A DNA stretch of 64,000 nt from UBA1672 sp964351365 (GCA_964351365.1 CAYGNP010000012.1:1-64000), one strand, 5' to 3'; positions 1 through 8,672 are shown, counted from the first letter of the stretch. Translations and numbers: made by a program. The notes: generated by a model not told the origin, from the letters alone.

Positions 1-859
1 CCACCAAAGCCGTGCTGTCATTTTCATTAAAGCGCCGTACACCCAGCCCGAAAGTAGGATCGGGAACAGCCGCAGATCGTGCCAGATCCAAAGACGACCG
101 CGCTTGCATCTTGGCAAATTCCTGCGCCTGTGATTGCGGTGCGTTTTTCAGAGCATCAATAAGCGCCTGTTGATCGACCATATCCGGCAATGCGCTAATA
201 TCGCTTTCTACATCTAGGCTGGCGCTGTCCATGCCGCCCAGCAGACGCGCCAGATCATTTTTGGCCGTGACCAGCTCTTTTTCGGCCTTGCGTTTTTCAA
301 CCTCCGCCGATGCTTTTTCAATATCGGCTTTGGTGTGTTGAATATCCGCAGCCTTCGCCGCGCCAATCCGTTTTTTAACAATGCTGTGAGTTTTGTCCGC
401 CAGATCGAGGCGTTTATCAGCCAAAGCCATCCGTTCCTGCGCCACTGCCACACGAATGAATGCATATTCGGTTTCGGCAAGAAGGCTTAACGCTTGTGCC
501 TTGGCTTGCTCTTGGGTGATTTTATAGGTGAAGTCAGCCACATCGGTGCGGTTGCCGCGCTTGCCGCCCAGCTCTATGGTTTGCTCAATACCGAGTGTAA
601 TCTCCGCGCCATCAAACCCTTCCTGATCATCCTCTCCGGCGAAGTTTTCAATCTCAAAAACAGCGTCAGGGTTGGGGGGGAGCGAGGCTTGTAATTTACT
701 GCCATCCGCCGCATCAATCTCGGCCAGCGCCGCCTTATAGGTCGGGTTGTTCTGTAACGCCATCTGGAGCGCCGCCTGTTTGTCCAGCGTCTCGGCTCCG
801 GCCAGTGTTGGTTGCCATAAAAGCATAGCCAACGCGGACGTATAAAGTAATTTTTTCAT
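1..859 (-). CDS. TolC-family outer-membrane efflux channel (N-terminal part, cut by window edge)
   Basis: These are the first 286 residues of an outer-membrane factor of the TolC/CzcC/CusC type; the C-terminus lies beyond the left edge. The frame stays open from the ATG at 859 to base 1. The start follows AAGGAAAACACG, and residues 1-22 form a signal peptide ending TLAGA. The mature part has the heptad-like, Ala/Lys/Glu-rich helices of the periplasmic barrel, including the EQTIELGGKRG segment typical of metal-efflux outer-membrane factors. It is a second, distinct TolC homologue in the island (the other is 6625-7869), so it probably opens a second CzcCBA- or CusCBA-type pump to the left. A small Cys-rich secreted protein precedes it, the same order seen before the other TolC gene. 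The substrate is not known. Confidence 0.85.
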   Translation of the reverse strand, partial: MKKLLYTSALAMLLWQPTLAGAETLDKQAALQMALQNNPTYKAALAEIDAADGSKLQASLPPNPDAVFEIENFAGEDDQEGFDGAEITLGIEQTIELGGKRGNRTDVADFTYKITQEQAKAQALSLLAETEYAFIRVAVAQERMALADKRLDLADKTHSIVKKRIGAAKAADIQHTKADIEKASAEVEKRKAEKELVTAKNDLARLLGGMDSASLDVESDISALPDMVDQQALIDALKNAPQSQAQEFAKMQARSSLDLARSAAVPDPTFGLGVRRFNENDSTALV

Positions 860-989
860 CGTGTTTTCCTTTTTTGAGTCAATAAGGGGGTAAGGCGGCG
901 CTTGATAGAGCGCAGTCTAAAGAGATAAGGTCGCAAAAGATTACCCGCGCATGACATCAGTCAAATGCGGATACACTACGCCTTATAAA

Positions 990-1307
990 TTATGATTTGG
1001 GAGGGCGTTTGAGGCCGTAAATAAAATCCGATACAAACAAATCTGTATCCGGCATAAGTAGCTGACCTTTACCAACAGAGGCAAGAGTGCTTATGCCATA
1101 GGTATTGATAACGTGATGAACGCAGCAACCGCCACAAGACATATCGCAGCCGTTACTGCCCAGAGAAGTATCACTGGGGCTGTCAGCGTCAATGCTTATG
1201 GAGATTTCAGATTCGGTATCAACACTGGCATGAGCAGAATGCGAAGCGCAGACCGTCACGGAGACGATCAAGGCGAAAGCTGAAAGTATTAGAAAAAACT
1301 TGTTCAT
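990..1307 (-). CDS. small Cys-rich secreted protein preceding the TolC gene
   Basis: A 105-residue protein with a clear signal peptide (hydrophobic residues 4-20, cleavage near SAHA). The mature part is acidic and carries a compact Cys/His cluster, CDMSCGGCCVHH, around residues 54-65, which suggests metal or thiol chemistry in the periplasm. I do not recognise a named family with certainty; short Cys/His proteins of the CopL/DUF2946 kind are commonly found beside copper efflux genes. It lies 130 bases upstream of the truncated TolC gene, on the same strand. It resembles in position, size and composition the protein at 7966-8343, which precedes the other TolC gene. A metal-binding or metal-sensing accessory role is an inference. 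Confidence 0.65.
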   Translation of the reverse strand: MNKFFLILSAFALIVSVTVCASHSAHASVDTESEISISIDADSPSDTSLGSNGCDMSCGGCCVHHVINTYGISTLASVGKGQLLMPDTDLFVSDFIYGLKRPPKS

Positions 1308-1377
1308 TAGAAATAACCTAACATTAGATGGTTAACAATTCAAGAATGAAACTGCATAATTTTACCTCATATATTGA

Positions 1378-1668
1378 TTATCCTTCCTCTTTTGGTTCTG
1401 TTGCACCGCCAACCAACTTTTCGCACAAGCCGCTTGGCAGCTTGATCCACTCATTCATATCGCCATCAGCTTTCGCCATACCCGCACAGCTATGCTTATT
1501 TGCTTTACTGGCGCAATCATTTTTTCCGGCTTTGACCACGCCGTAGCATTTTTCTTTTCCATCGCCTTCTTTTGGTTCCAGATGCGCTGAAGCGCCCGCT
1601 GCAGATAAAGCCAATATCGCCGCAGAAATAACAGCGGAGACAGCAAGCCTGTTTGTTTTAAGATTCAT
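1378..1668 (-). CDS. DUF2282 small Cys protein, bufferin-like (BufA1-type) precursor
   Basis: A 96-residue secreted protein. The ATG at 1668 is chosen because AAAGGAAAAAAACC stands just before it; longer in-frame versions begin inside the preceding channel gene. Residues 1-28 form a signal peptide. The mature part has the DUF2282 pattern with four cysteines: EKCYGVV, KNDCASK, HSCAG and GLCEK. Members of this family were recently described as bufferins, ribosomally made copper-binding peptides whose cysteines are modified by a BufB (DUF692) and BufC (DUF2063) pair. No BufB or BufC is visible in the 8.3 kb of this island, so the peptide may be unmodified, be served from elsewhere, or have partners left of the window. 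It overlaps the end of the channel gene by 11 bases, so the two are probably co-translated. Confidence 0.82.
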   Translation of the reverse strand: MNLKTNRLAVSAVISAAILALSAAGASAHLEPKEGDGKEKCYGVVKAGKNDCASKANKHSCAGMAKADGDMNEWIKLPSGLCEKLVGGATEPKEEG

Positions 1669-2140
1669 GGTTTTTTTCCTTTGGTTGGTTAAGTTGAGTC
1701 GGTAGATGGACATCCCATAGTTTCTGCACGGCAAAATACGTGACCATGACCGACCAGCCGATGAGGATTAGGCCGTTTAAAACCTGAACACCAGTGATGA
1801 ATTGCATGGCTCCGTGCGGAAAAACATCGCCGATTCCAAGCGATGAATACGTGGCGGCTGAAAAATAGATGTAGCCGAAGAAATTATCATGGGCGATGCC
1901 ACTTAACGGCTCTGCGCCAAATGTATGCACCATCACCCAATAGACCGTACCGTATATCCAGACGGCAACGGTGTGCGCTGAAAAGATGGGCACCACCAAA
2001 AACAGCATGAGCGGACGATTGCGCAGATCATGTCTGGCAATCACCTTTAGGGCGATCCCCAGTATCTCATAAAAGAGAGAGCTGGTGACCAGCACCAAAA
2101 TAATGCTGATAATAATGGCTTCAGGCATATTTTCGTACAT
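1658..2140 (-). CDS. two-transmembrane ion-channel family protein
   Basis: A 160-residue inner-membrane protein of the Ion_trans_2 (two-TM potassium channel) type. It has hydrophobic segments near residues 8-30, 45-70 and 120-145, with a pore-helix and filter-like stretch, YSSLGIGDVFP, between the later ones. That stretch corresponds to the TVGYGD filter of potassium channels but is altered, so ion selectivity cannot be assumed. The ATG at 2140 shares its A with the TGA of the CusA gene (TGATG) and follows GGAGG at 7 bases; a GTG one codon earlier is the alternative. Similar small channel proteins occur near metal-resistance genes, but their role is not established. Position makes it part of the Cus operon. 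Confidence 0.75.
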   Translation of the reverse strand: MYENMPEAIIISIILVLVTSSLFYEILGIALKVIARHDLRNRPLMLFLVVPIFSAHTVAVWIYGTVYWVMVHTFGAEPLSGIAHDNFFGYIYFSAATYSSLGIGDVFPHGAMQFITGVQVLNGLILIGWSVMVTYFAVQKLWDVHLPTQLNQPKEKNHES

Positions 2141-5100
2141 CACACATCCTCCGTTTTGGCTGTTTCATAACGGCGGCTTTCCCAGAGATAATAGATAACG
2201 GGAATAACGATCAGGGTGAGCAGCGTGGTGGTGATCATGCCGCCGACCATGGGCAAGGCGATGCGGCGCATCACATCTGCGCCAAGTCCGGCGAAAATGA
2301 AGATCGGCAGCAATCCGGCGAATTCGGTAATCACCGTCATCAACACAGGCCGGATCCGCATCAAGGCACCTTCAAAAACCGCTTCGCTGAGTTGCTCTTT
2401 ATTGCTGGGGCTGGTCTCGCGCACACGCAGATCAATATAGACCATCATGATCGTGACGGTCTCGACCGCCAGCCCGCCCAGCGCGATAAAGCCCACTCCG
2501 ACGGCAACGGACAAGTTATAATCTGCCAGATAAACCGCCCACATCCCGCCGACCATCGCTACAGGCAGCGAGAACATCACCATTAGCGTCCGGTCGGTAC
2601 GCCCGAAATAAATCATCAGCAAAACAAAGATTGCAAAGCCAGCGGCGGGGATGGCGATACTGAGCTGCCTTTTGGCTTCCAGCATCTGTTCAAACTGTCC
2701 CGACCATTCCACGGCATACCCCGCAGGAAGATCAACATTATCACGCACGGCAATTTGCGCATCCTTCACATAGGAGCCGATATCTCGGTCTTCAATATCG
2801 ACAAACACCCAGCCTGTCAGCCGTGCGTTTTCAGACTTGATCATTGGCGGGCCTTCGACGAATTCAATCTTTGCCAGCTCACCGAGCGGGATATGCTGGC
2901 CTTGCGGGGTTGGCACCAAAATATTGCCTAAATCCTCGGGGTCTTCACGGAACGGACGGTCATAGCGCAGCATGATGTTGTAACGCTCACGCCCCTGAAT
3001 GGATTCCGCCATTTTCATACCGCCAAGCGCGGTGCCGATGATGTTTTGGAACACGCCGAGATCAATATTGCGCCGTGCCAGCTCGTCTCTATCTGGCGTA
3101 ACTTCCAGATACTTACCGCCAGTCACGCGGTCGGCAAAAGCGGAACGTGTACCGTCAACATTCTTGATCGCGGCCTCAATATCCAGCGCCACGCGGCCTA
3201 TGGTCTCCAGTTGATCACCGGAGATTTTAATGCCGATGGGGGTGCGGATTCCGGTGGAGATCATATCCATGCGGATTTTAATCGGATAGCCCCATGAATT
3301 GACCACTCCAGGCAATTTGACACGGGCATTCATATCCTTAATCAAATCCTCCGGCGTCATGCCTTTCCGCCATTCTTCGCGCGGCTTTAATTTGATCCAT
3401 GTCTCGATCATCGAAATGGGAGCCGGATCCGTGGCAGTATCGGCGCGGCCAACCTTGCCGAACACATGATGGACTTCCGGCACTTGCTTGATCATGCGGT
3501 TTGTCTGCTGCAGGATTTCCTTGGCCTTGGTGATCGACACCCCAGGCAGCGTGGTCGGCATATACAGCAATTCGCCTTCATACAGCGCGGGCATGAATTC
3601 AGAGCCAGTGCGCATGATCGGCACCGCCATGCTTGCGATCAAAACAAGGGTAACAATGATCGTCATTGCGGGTTTTGCCAGCACATGGCGCAGGAGCGGA
3701 CGATAGAGCTTTAACAGCCCCGCATTGACCGGATTGGCCTCGGCTTTTTTAATTTTCCCGCGCAATGTCCAGAGCATCAGGATCGGGATCACCGTCACCG
3801 ATAATATGGCGGCAAAGCCCAGCACATAGGTTTTGGTGAAGGCCAGCGGGCTAAACAGGCGGTAGGATTGCCCCGTCAGCGCCAGCACAGGCAGGAAGGA
3901 AATCGTGATAATCAGCAGCGAGAAAAACAGCCCAGGGCCGACTTCTTTAGCGGCATCAAGCATAGCTTTGTGCCGCTGTTCCTTTGACGCATCATCGGAT
4001 AACTCCGCCAGCTTTCTGTGGGCATTTTCGACCATGACAATGGAGGCATCCACCATCGTGCCAATCGCAATCGCTATCCCGCCCAGCGAGACAATATTGG
4101 CGGTAATGCCCTGCGCCGACATAATGATAAACGCGCCCAATACGCCAAGCGGCAGCACGATCAACGCGACAAGCGCCGAGCGGACATGCAGCAAGAATAT
4201 AAACACTACAAGCGAGACAATAATCGCCTGTTTCATCAGCGTGTCGGTGAGATATTCAACAGCGCCCTCAATCAGCGGGGCGCGGTCATAGACGGGAACA
4301 ATTTCCACGCCTTCAGGCAGTCCTTGCTGCAGCTCGGCCAGCTTTGCTTTCACGCCTTCGATCACATGCAAAGCATTTTCACCGGCCCGCATAATGACCA
4401 CGCCAGCGACCACTTCACCTTCACCGTTTAGCTCGGTCACGCCGCGCCGCAGCTCTGGCCCCTCAATCACGCGGGCAACGTCTTGAAGCTTCACAGGGGT
4501 GCCGTCGCGGGCATACAGAACGATCTTTTTAAGCTGGTTGATATTGGTGACATAGCCCTTGGAGCGAATCATCAGTTCCATCTCAGCCTTTTCAATCACG
4601 CGTCCGCCCGCATCCATAGAAGCGCTGCGCACAGCCTCCATAAGGCGCTTTAATGGAATATCAAAGGCGCGGAGACGGTTGGGATCAATGAGGATCTGGT
4701 ATTCCTTCACAAACCCGCCGACCGAGGCGACCTCCGATACGCCTTTGACGGTGGCCAGCTCGAATTTGAGGAACCAGTCCTGCAGACTGCGCAATTGCGA
4801 GAGATCATACGTGCCGCTTTTATCGACCAGCGCGTATTGATACACCCAGCCCACGCCTGTGGCATCGGGCCCGATCTGCGGCACGACATTCGGCGGGAGA
4901 TCGCCTTGAATTTTCGACAGCGCTTCAATCACGCGGCTCCGCGCCCAATACTGGTCAACGCTATCCTCAAAAATGATATAGACAAAGGAGGTGCCGAACA
5001 TCGAAAACCCGCGCACATTCTTTGTTTTCGGCAAGCCCAGCATCGTGGTCGAGAGCGGATAGGTCACCAGATCCTCGACAATCTGCGGCGATTGCCCAAT

Positions 5101-5304
5101 AAAATCGGTGCGGATAATAACCTGCGTATCCGACATATCGGGGATGGCATCGAGCGGCGTTTTCTGCACGGCCAGAATACCCGCCACCAATAACGCGATC
5201 ATCATCACAATGATCAGCAGCTGGTTATTGACCGAATATTCAATGATCTTGGCGACAAAAGATTGCGTGGGGTCACGCGTCTGGTTTGGATCAGTGGTTG
5301 GCAT
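2140..5304 (-). CDS. cusA: CusA-type heavy-metal RND efflux pump, inner-membrane subunit
   Basis: A 1054-residue RND transporter of the heavy-metal (HME) branch, the proton-driven inner-membrane part of a tripartite efflux pump. The ATG at 5304 follows GGAGG at a good distance; an upstream in-frame ATG at 5331 lacks this. TM1 is followed by the periplasmic TDFIGQSPQIVEDLVTYPLS signature. TM4 reads GGIAIAIGTMVDASIVMVEN, the CusA form with one Asp, not the DFG-type TM4 of CzcA divalent pumps. Methionines matching the E. coli CusA metal site (M573, M623, M672) appear in LLYMPTTLPG, WRKGMTPED and IRMDMISTG. Cu(I)/Ag(I) export is therefore the best-supported role. It overlaps CusB by 14 bases and is followed without a gap by the channel gene. 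Confidence 0.95.
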   Translation of the reverse strand: MPTTDPNQTRDPTQSFVAKIIEYSVNNQLLIIVMMIALLVAGILAVQKTPLDAIPDMSDTQVIIRTDFIGQSPQIVEDLVTYPLSTTMLGLPKTKNVRGFSMFGTSFVYIIFEDSVDQYWARSRVIEALSKIQGDLPPNVVPQIGPDATGVGWVYQYALVDKSGTYDLSQLRSLQDWFLKFELATVKGVSEVASVGGFVKEYQILIDPNRLRAFDIPLKRLMEAVRSASMDAGGRVIEKAEMELMIRSKGYVTNINQLKKIVLYARDGTPVKLQDVARVIEGPELRRGVTELNGEGEVVAGVVIMRAGENALHVIEGVKAKLAELQQGLPEGVEIVPVYDRAPLIEGAVEYLTDTLMKQAIIVSLVVFIFLLHVRSALVALIVLPLGVLGAFIIMSAQGITANIVSLGGIAIAIGTMVDASIVMVENAHRKLAELSDDASKEQRHKAMLDAAKEVGPGLFFSLLIITISFLPVLALTGQSYRLFSPLAFTKTYVLGFAAILSVTVIPILMLWTLRGKIKKAEANPVNAGLLKLYRPLLRHVLAKPAMTIIVTLVLIASMAVPIMRTGSEFMPALYEGELLYMPTTLPGVSITKAKEILQQTNRMIKQVPEVHHVFGKVGRADTATDPAPISMIETWIKLKPREEWRKGMTPEDLIKDMNARVKLPGVVNSWGYPIKIRMDMISTGIRTPIGIKISGDQLETIGRVALDIEAAIKNVDGTRSAFADRVTGGKYLEVTPDRDELARRNIDLGVFQNIIGTALGGMKMAESIQGRERYNIMLRYDRPFREDPEDLGNILVPTPQGQHIPLGELAKIEFVEGPPMIKSENARLTGWVFVDIEDRDIGSYVKDAQIAVRDNVDLPAGYAVEWSGQFEQMLEAKRQLSIAIPAAGFAIFVLLMIYFGRTDRTLMVMFSLPVAMVGGMWAVYLADYNLSVAVGVGFIALGGLAVETVTIMMVYIDLRVRETSPSNKEQLSEAVFEGALMRIRPVLMTVITEFAGLLPIFIFAGLGADVMRRIALPMVGGMITTTLLTLIVIPVIYYLWESRRYETAKTEDV

Positions 5305-6628
5305 GTGCGCCTCCTGCTGCAGGGGTGTCATCAGAGGGCTTCATTTTGCGAAAAGCATCACGTAAAGAGCTTTCAGAATCGATCAGGAATTGTCCGCTGA
5401 CCACCACGCGGTCATTTTCTGCTAAACCCTCCAGCACCTCCGTCCGGCCTTTATATTTCAGCCCCGCTAGAATTTTGTGCGGCTGAAAGCGGCCTTGATC
5501 CATAGCCACCACCACAAAATCGCCGTCCTTTCTTTTGAGGATGGCATCGCTGGGGATGGAGAGACGCCGATCGACGTCCGTCTCCAGTTCCACATCGGCG
5601 TAAGCTCCAGGCTTTAATTTGCCGTCCTTGTTATCCAGCACCAGCCGGATCCGGCCTGTGCGCGTTGCGCGATCAATCGTGGGGTAGATATAATCAATAT
5701 CGGCTTGCTGGCCATTTACGCCGAGCGCGGGCAGAGACACCTGCGCTTTCGTCTCTTTGGTGATGAACGGGATATCCTGTTCGGCCACGCTCACATCAAC
5801 CCAGACCGTGTCGTAATTTTGCAGGGTCATCAAATTCATGCCTGGTTTGGCATAGGTGCCGTCACGGACATTCATCGCACTGACCAGACCGTCCGCTTCG
5901 GCGTAGTATGGGACGCTTTGAAAAGCTTTGCGGCTTTTCTTGACCTCTTCGATGGCGCGTTTTTGCATGCCTAAAGACACCAGCCGCTTGGACGCGGACT
6001 CAATCCGGCCTTTATAGCCTGTGCCAAGAGCGCCGATCAGATCCTGCTGCGCGGAGATCAGCGAAGGGCTGTATAGATTAAACAGCAGATCGCCTTGTTT
6101 GACTTCATCTCCCATAGCCTGAATTTTTAAATCTTCAACCCAGCCTTCGACGCGGCTGGAGATATCAAACTGCAGCCGGACATTTTCTGTTACATCGCCA
6201 TAGCTGCTCACCAGATTGCCGAAGCTGGCCATTTGCGCTTCTTCTGTGCGAACACCTGTGCTTTGGATAGTTTCGGGATTAATACGAATGATAGAGCGCC
6301 CTGTATTTGCGGTTGTTTCTTCGCCATAAATCGGCACCAGATCCATACCCATGGGAGATTTTCCAGGCTTATCACTCTTGAAGTTGGGATCCATAGGTGC
6401 TTGCCAATATAGAATTTTCTTTTCACCGGAAGGTGCAGGAGACGACATGGGCGCAGCCTCATCTTCGCCACCTAGTTCCACCAGATCCATACCGCAAACC
6501 GGACACGTGCCTTCACGATCTGTCATATAATGCGGGTGCATCGGGCATGTATATTGCTCCCCTGCAGCCAGCGCCGGAAGCGCAAACAAGGTTAAGATTA
6601 AAAAGAATGCGGGGATAAACTGTCTCAT
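5291..6628 (-). CDS. cusB: CusB-type periplasmic adaptor with N-terminal metal-binding motifs
   Basis: A 445-residue RND periplasmic adaptor (membrane-fusion protein) that links the CusA-type pump to the outer-membrane channel. The signal peptide spans residues 1-22. Two metal-binding-like repeats follow: YTCPMHPHYM with CPVCGMDLV (residues 26-52), the heavy-metal-binding domain seen in CusB and CopA proteins, and a degenerate second copy, YWQAPMDPNF with MGMDLVPIY (73-102), in which the cysteines are lost but methionines remain. The lipoyl-like, alpha-hairpin and beta-barrel domains occupy the rest, and the tail is His-rich (GGAHANH). The start follows AGGAGG. Its ATG overlaps the TGA of the TolC gene (ATGA), showing translational coupling in the order C-B-A. 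Confidence 0.94.
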   Translation of the reverse strand: MRQFIPAFFLILTLFALPALAAGEQYTCPMHPHYMTDREGTCPVCGMDLVELGGEDEAAPMSSPAPSGEKKILYWQAPMDPNFKSDKPGKSPMGMDLVPIYGEETTANTGRSIIRINPETIQSTGVRTEEAQMASFGNLVSSYGDVTENVRLQFDISSRVEGWVEDLKIQAMGDEVKQGDLLFNLYSPSLISAQQDLIGALGTGYKGRIESASKRLVSLGMQKRAIEEVKKSRKAFQSVPYYAEADGLVSAMNVRDGTYAKPGMNLMTLQNYDTVWVDVSVAEQDIPFITKETKAQVSLPALGVNGQQADIDYIYPTIDRATRTGRIRLVLDNKDGKLKPGAYADVELETDVDRRLSIPSDAILKRKDGDFVVVAMDQGRFQPHKILAGLKYKGRTEVLEGLAENDRVVVSGQFLIDSESSLRDAFRKMKPSDDTPAAGGAHANH

Positions 6629-7869
6629 TCTGACACCTCCTGATATGCGCCTATAATGTTGGAATTGAATTCGGCAGAGCGGCTGATATGCATTTCCTTC
6701 ACCGCTGCCAGCTGCGCCTGAATATTGAGGCGGTCTATTCTGGCCAATAAAACGGAATCCAGATTTTCGGTTCCGGCTTCATAATTGCGCTGCGCGGCAT
6801 CGATCTTCTTTTTCATCGCCCAGTCTTTGTCCTGCAGGACTTTGACATTCTTGGCGGCGGCATCGCGGTTGCTCTGCAGCGAGGTCATCTGCTTGTCCCA
6901 ATAGCGGCGCACATCGTCATAGGCGAATTTTGCGCTGCGCTCACGCTCTTTGGCGGCTCTGAGTTTGGGTTTTTGATTGCTGTCTGCCCAGAGCGGTATG
7001 CTGACCTGCGCCTGTACGGAAAACCAGTCATCGCCGGAGAAGCTGTTATTGGCTCCATCCTCGCGCTGTTTATAGACGGCATTTACCCCGAAATTCGGCA
7101 GGAAGGCGGCATCGGCGATGCCCACATCCTTTTTGGCAATATCGATATCCTCGGCGGCGATCATCACCGGATAGAGCGTTGTGGGGTTTTTCTCCCACGC
7201 GATATCGGGGATCTCCGGCATATCGATGTCCGGCACGTTATCAACCAGCCGGACAAACTCGGCTTCAATCGAGGCCAGCCGTGCATCCAGATCATTGAGC
7301 TTGCGCTCGGCCTCGGCGCGTTCCACATCGACTTCCGAAAAGCGCTGATAAACAGAGCGGCCTGATTCAATCTGGCCTTTAAACGTGTTCTCCAGCTCTT
7401 TGTAATGGCCAAGCTGTTTTTTGATCAGTTTGGCCTGCGTTTTGACGCTCTCATATTCGGCCAGCTTGGAGACCAGCATAAAGCGCAGCCGCGCATTGGT
7501 ATAATCTGCCATGAGAGTTTGTTTTTCCGACATCTGCTCAAAGCGCTGCGATTTGGCTTCCCGCGCGGCAGGGTTGGGGATGCTCTGCGAAAACCCGATC
7601 ACTTTGGAGGTCGGCAGGAACCGATCAAAGGCCGGATCGGATATCGGCACGTTATCGACGCCAATCATAAACATGGGGTCGGGCAAGCCCAGCTCACCCT
7701 CGGCCTGTGATTTCAGCGCCTCGCTGCCCGCTAAAATGCTTTCGACTTGCGGGTGCTGGCTTAAGCGCTGCACATAGGTCTCAAATGTCTCAGCATGCGC
7801 GGCGGGCGCGGCTATCAATAAAGCGGCAAGCGCTGTTAAAAATCGGGTCTGGTGTCGTATAAATCGCAT
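6625..7869 (-). CDS. cusC: TolC-family outer-membrane channel of the Cus-type pump
   Basis: A 414-residue outer-membrane factor. The start at 7869 is chosen over longer frames because AGGAG lies 9 bases upstream and a proper signal peptide follows (RFLTALAALLIAAPAAHA). The mature protein has the long helical repeats of TolC proteins (for example ERERSAKFAYDDVRRYWDKQ near residue 310) and the LGLPDPMFMIGVDNVP segment shared by metal-efflux outer-membrane factors. It would form the exit duct for metal pumped by the CusAB parts encoded directly downstream with an ATGA overlap. It is only distantly similar to the truncated TolC homologue at 1-859, so the island holds two separate channels. The cusC symbol is by position and family, not by demonstrated orthology. 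Confidence 0.9.
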   Translation of the reverse strand: MRFIRHQTRFLTALAALLIAAPAAHAETFETYVQRLSQHPQVESILAGSEALKSQAEGELGLPDPMFMIGVDNVPISDPAFDRFLPTSKVIGFSQSIPNPAAREAKSQRFEQMSEKQTLMADYTNARLRFMLVSKLAEYESVKTQAKLIKKQLGHYKELENTFKGQIESGRSVYQRFSEVDVERAEAERKLNDLDARLASIEAEFVRLVDNVPDIDMPEIPDIAWEKNPTTLYPVMIAAEDIDIAKKDVGIADAAFLPNFGVNAVYKQREDGANNSFSGDDWFSVQAQVSIPLWADSNQKPKLRAAKERERSAKFAYDDVRRYWDKQMTSLQSNRDAAAKNVKVLQDKDWAMKKKIDAAQRNYEAGTENLDSVLLARIDRLNIQAQLAAVKEMHISRSAEFNSNIIGAYQEVSE

Positions 7870-7965
7870 GGGTCTGATCTCCTTTTTTGGGTGCGAAAAG
7901 CGCATGAAAATGCACTTAATGCCCGTCATTATTTCATGACAGGCACATTACAAAGAGATCAGGAT

Positions 7966-8343
7966 TTAGATGCGGAAGCGTTGTGTGGTGAGGTAGAGTG
8001 GCCGAGAAGGACTCGTGACGTCTGCGCTCGGCGGTGGCCCACGGATCGCGTTGATATTGCGCGGCTCAAAGCCTTGTGTGGCCGTAATATCTGCCCATGC
8101 AAAATCAAGCGTATCAATTTGTTGATCAATCTCGAAATTGTTAGTTGCGTCCTGCATGAAGAAATCAACACCCATACAATCCGAAACGAGCATCACACCA
8201 CCGTCGTCACTGTCGGCAGACTTTTCGTGACACGGAACAGGCTCACTGGCCTGCGCAGATTGCATCGGACAAAACGCCATGAAACATACCAGCGATGGCA
8301 TTACAGCGAGAAAGGTCAAAAATGCAAGGGTTATTCGTCTCAT
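7966..8343 (-). CDS. small secreted CopL/DUF2946-like protein heading the cus operon
   Basis: A 125-residue protein with an N-terminal hydrophobic signal (residues 5-30) and a mature part containing cysteines in PVPCHEKSADSDD and VSDCMGVDF. It ends PLYLTTQRFRI, a C-terminal form often seen in short copper-homeostasis leader proteins of proteobacteria. The ATG at 8343 follows GGAG at 5 bases. It is the first gene of the minus-strand cus operon, 96 bases upstream of the TolC gene. Family assignment to CopL/DUF2946-like proteins rests on pattern memory and gene order; no domain search was possible. A role in periplasmic metal sensing or binding is inferred. Confidence 0.6.
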   Translation of the reverse strand: MRRITLAFLTFLAVMPSLVCFMAFCPMQSAQASEPVPCHEKSADSDDGGVMLVSDCMGVDFFMQDATNNFEIDQQIDTLDFAWADITATQGFEPRNINAIRGPPPSADVTSPSRPLYLTTQRFRI

Positions 8344-8488
8344 TACAGCTCCATAGTAACCTTTTCGTTTTAAAAGTCTATTAAGTTACAGAAGTTTTTA
8401 TTGTATTTGTAATCACCTCATGAATAATCGCTCCCAATTTCCCGAAAAATGGTTAATATAGTGGTGCTTTGCCGAAAAGGGGCATGGC

Positions 8489-8672
8489 CGAGCTGTAGTA
8501 GGCTCGATTACTAGCGTCTGACAAAACGATATTTGTCGCTCTTTGGCTTTTTTGAGGCCGGGGGGCGACAGCGTATGTCCAGAGCTTCGGCTTAAAGGCT
8601 GTCGCGGCTGTCCTAGTGATCGGTCTACTAACCTCCGGCCACCATGCCCTGAAGCGGCATGGTGGTTTTTTC
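8489..8672 (+). ncRNA. structured non-coding RNA candidate ending in an intrinsic terminator
   Basis: This gene-free stretch folds into a chain of strong plus-strand hairpins. CGAGC/GCTCG pairs across 8489-8506, and GACAAA/TTTGTC across 8520-8537. A long 9-bp stem GGCCGGGGG (8556-8564) with CCTCCGGCC (8632-8640) encloses GCGACAGC/GCTGTCGC (8565-8572 with 8598-8605). Inside that is an AGC-TTCG-GCT hairpin with a UUCG tetraloop (8583-8592). It ends in a 10-bp terminator hairpin and a T run. No convincing start codon plus ribosome site is present; one frame encodes a short hydrophobic peptide without a start. I do not recognise an Rfam family. The 5' end is uncertain and could lie nearer 8465. 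Confidence 0.6.
8639..8671 (+). terminator. intrinsic terminator of the structured RNA
   Basis: A perfect 10-bp stem (CCACCATGCC / GGCATGGTGG) with a 7-base loop is followed by six T on the plus strand. The first two bases also belong to the 3' arm of the preceding long stem, so the two helices compete at their junction. Confidence 0.85.

Noticed and set aside
3905..4431. Long frames opposite cusA
   Set aside because: They are antisense shadows of a strongly supported transporter gene, without ribosome sites or family patterns.
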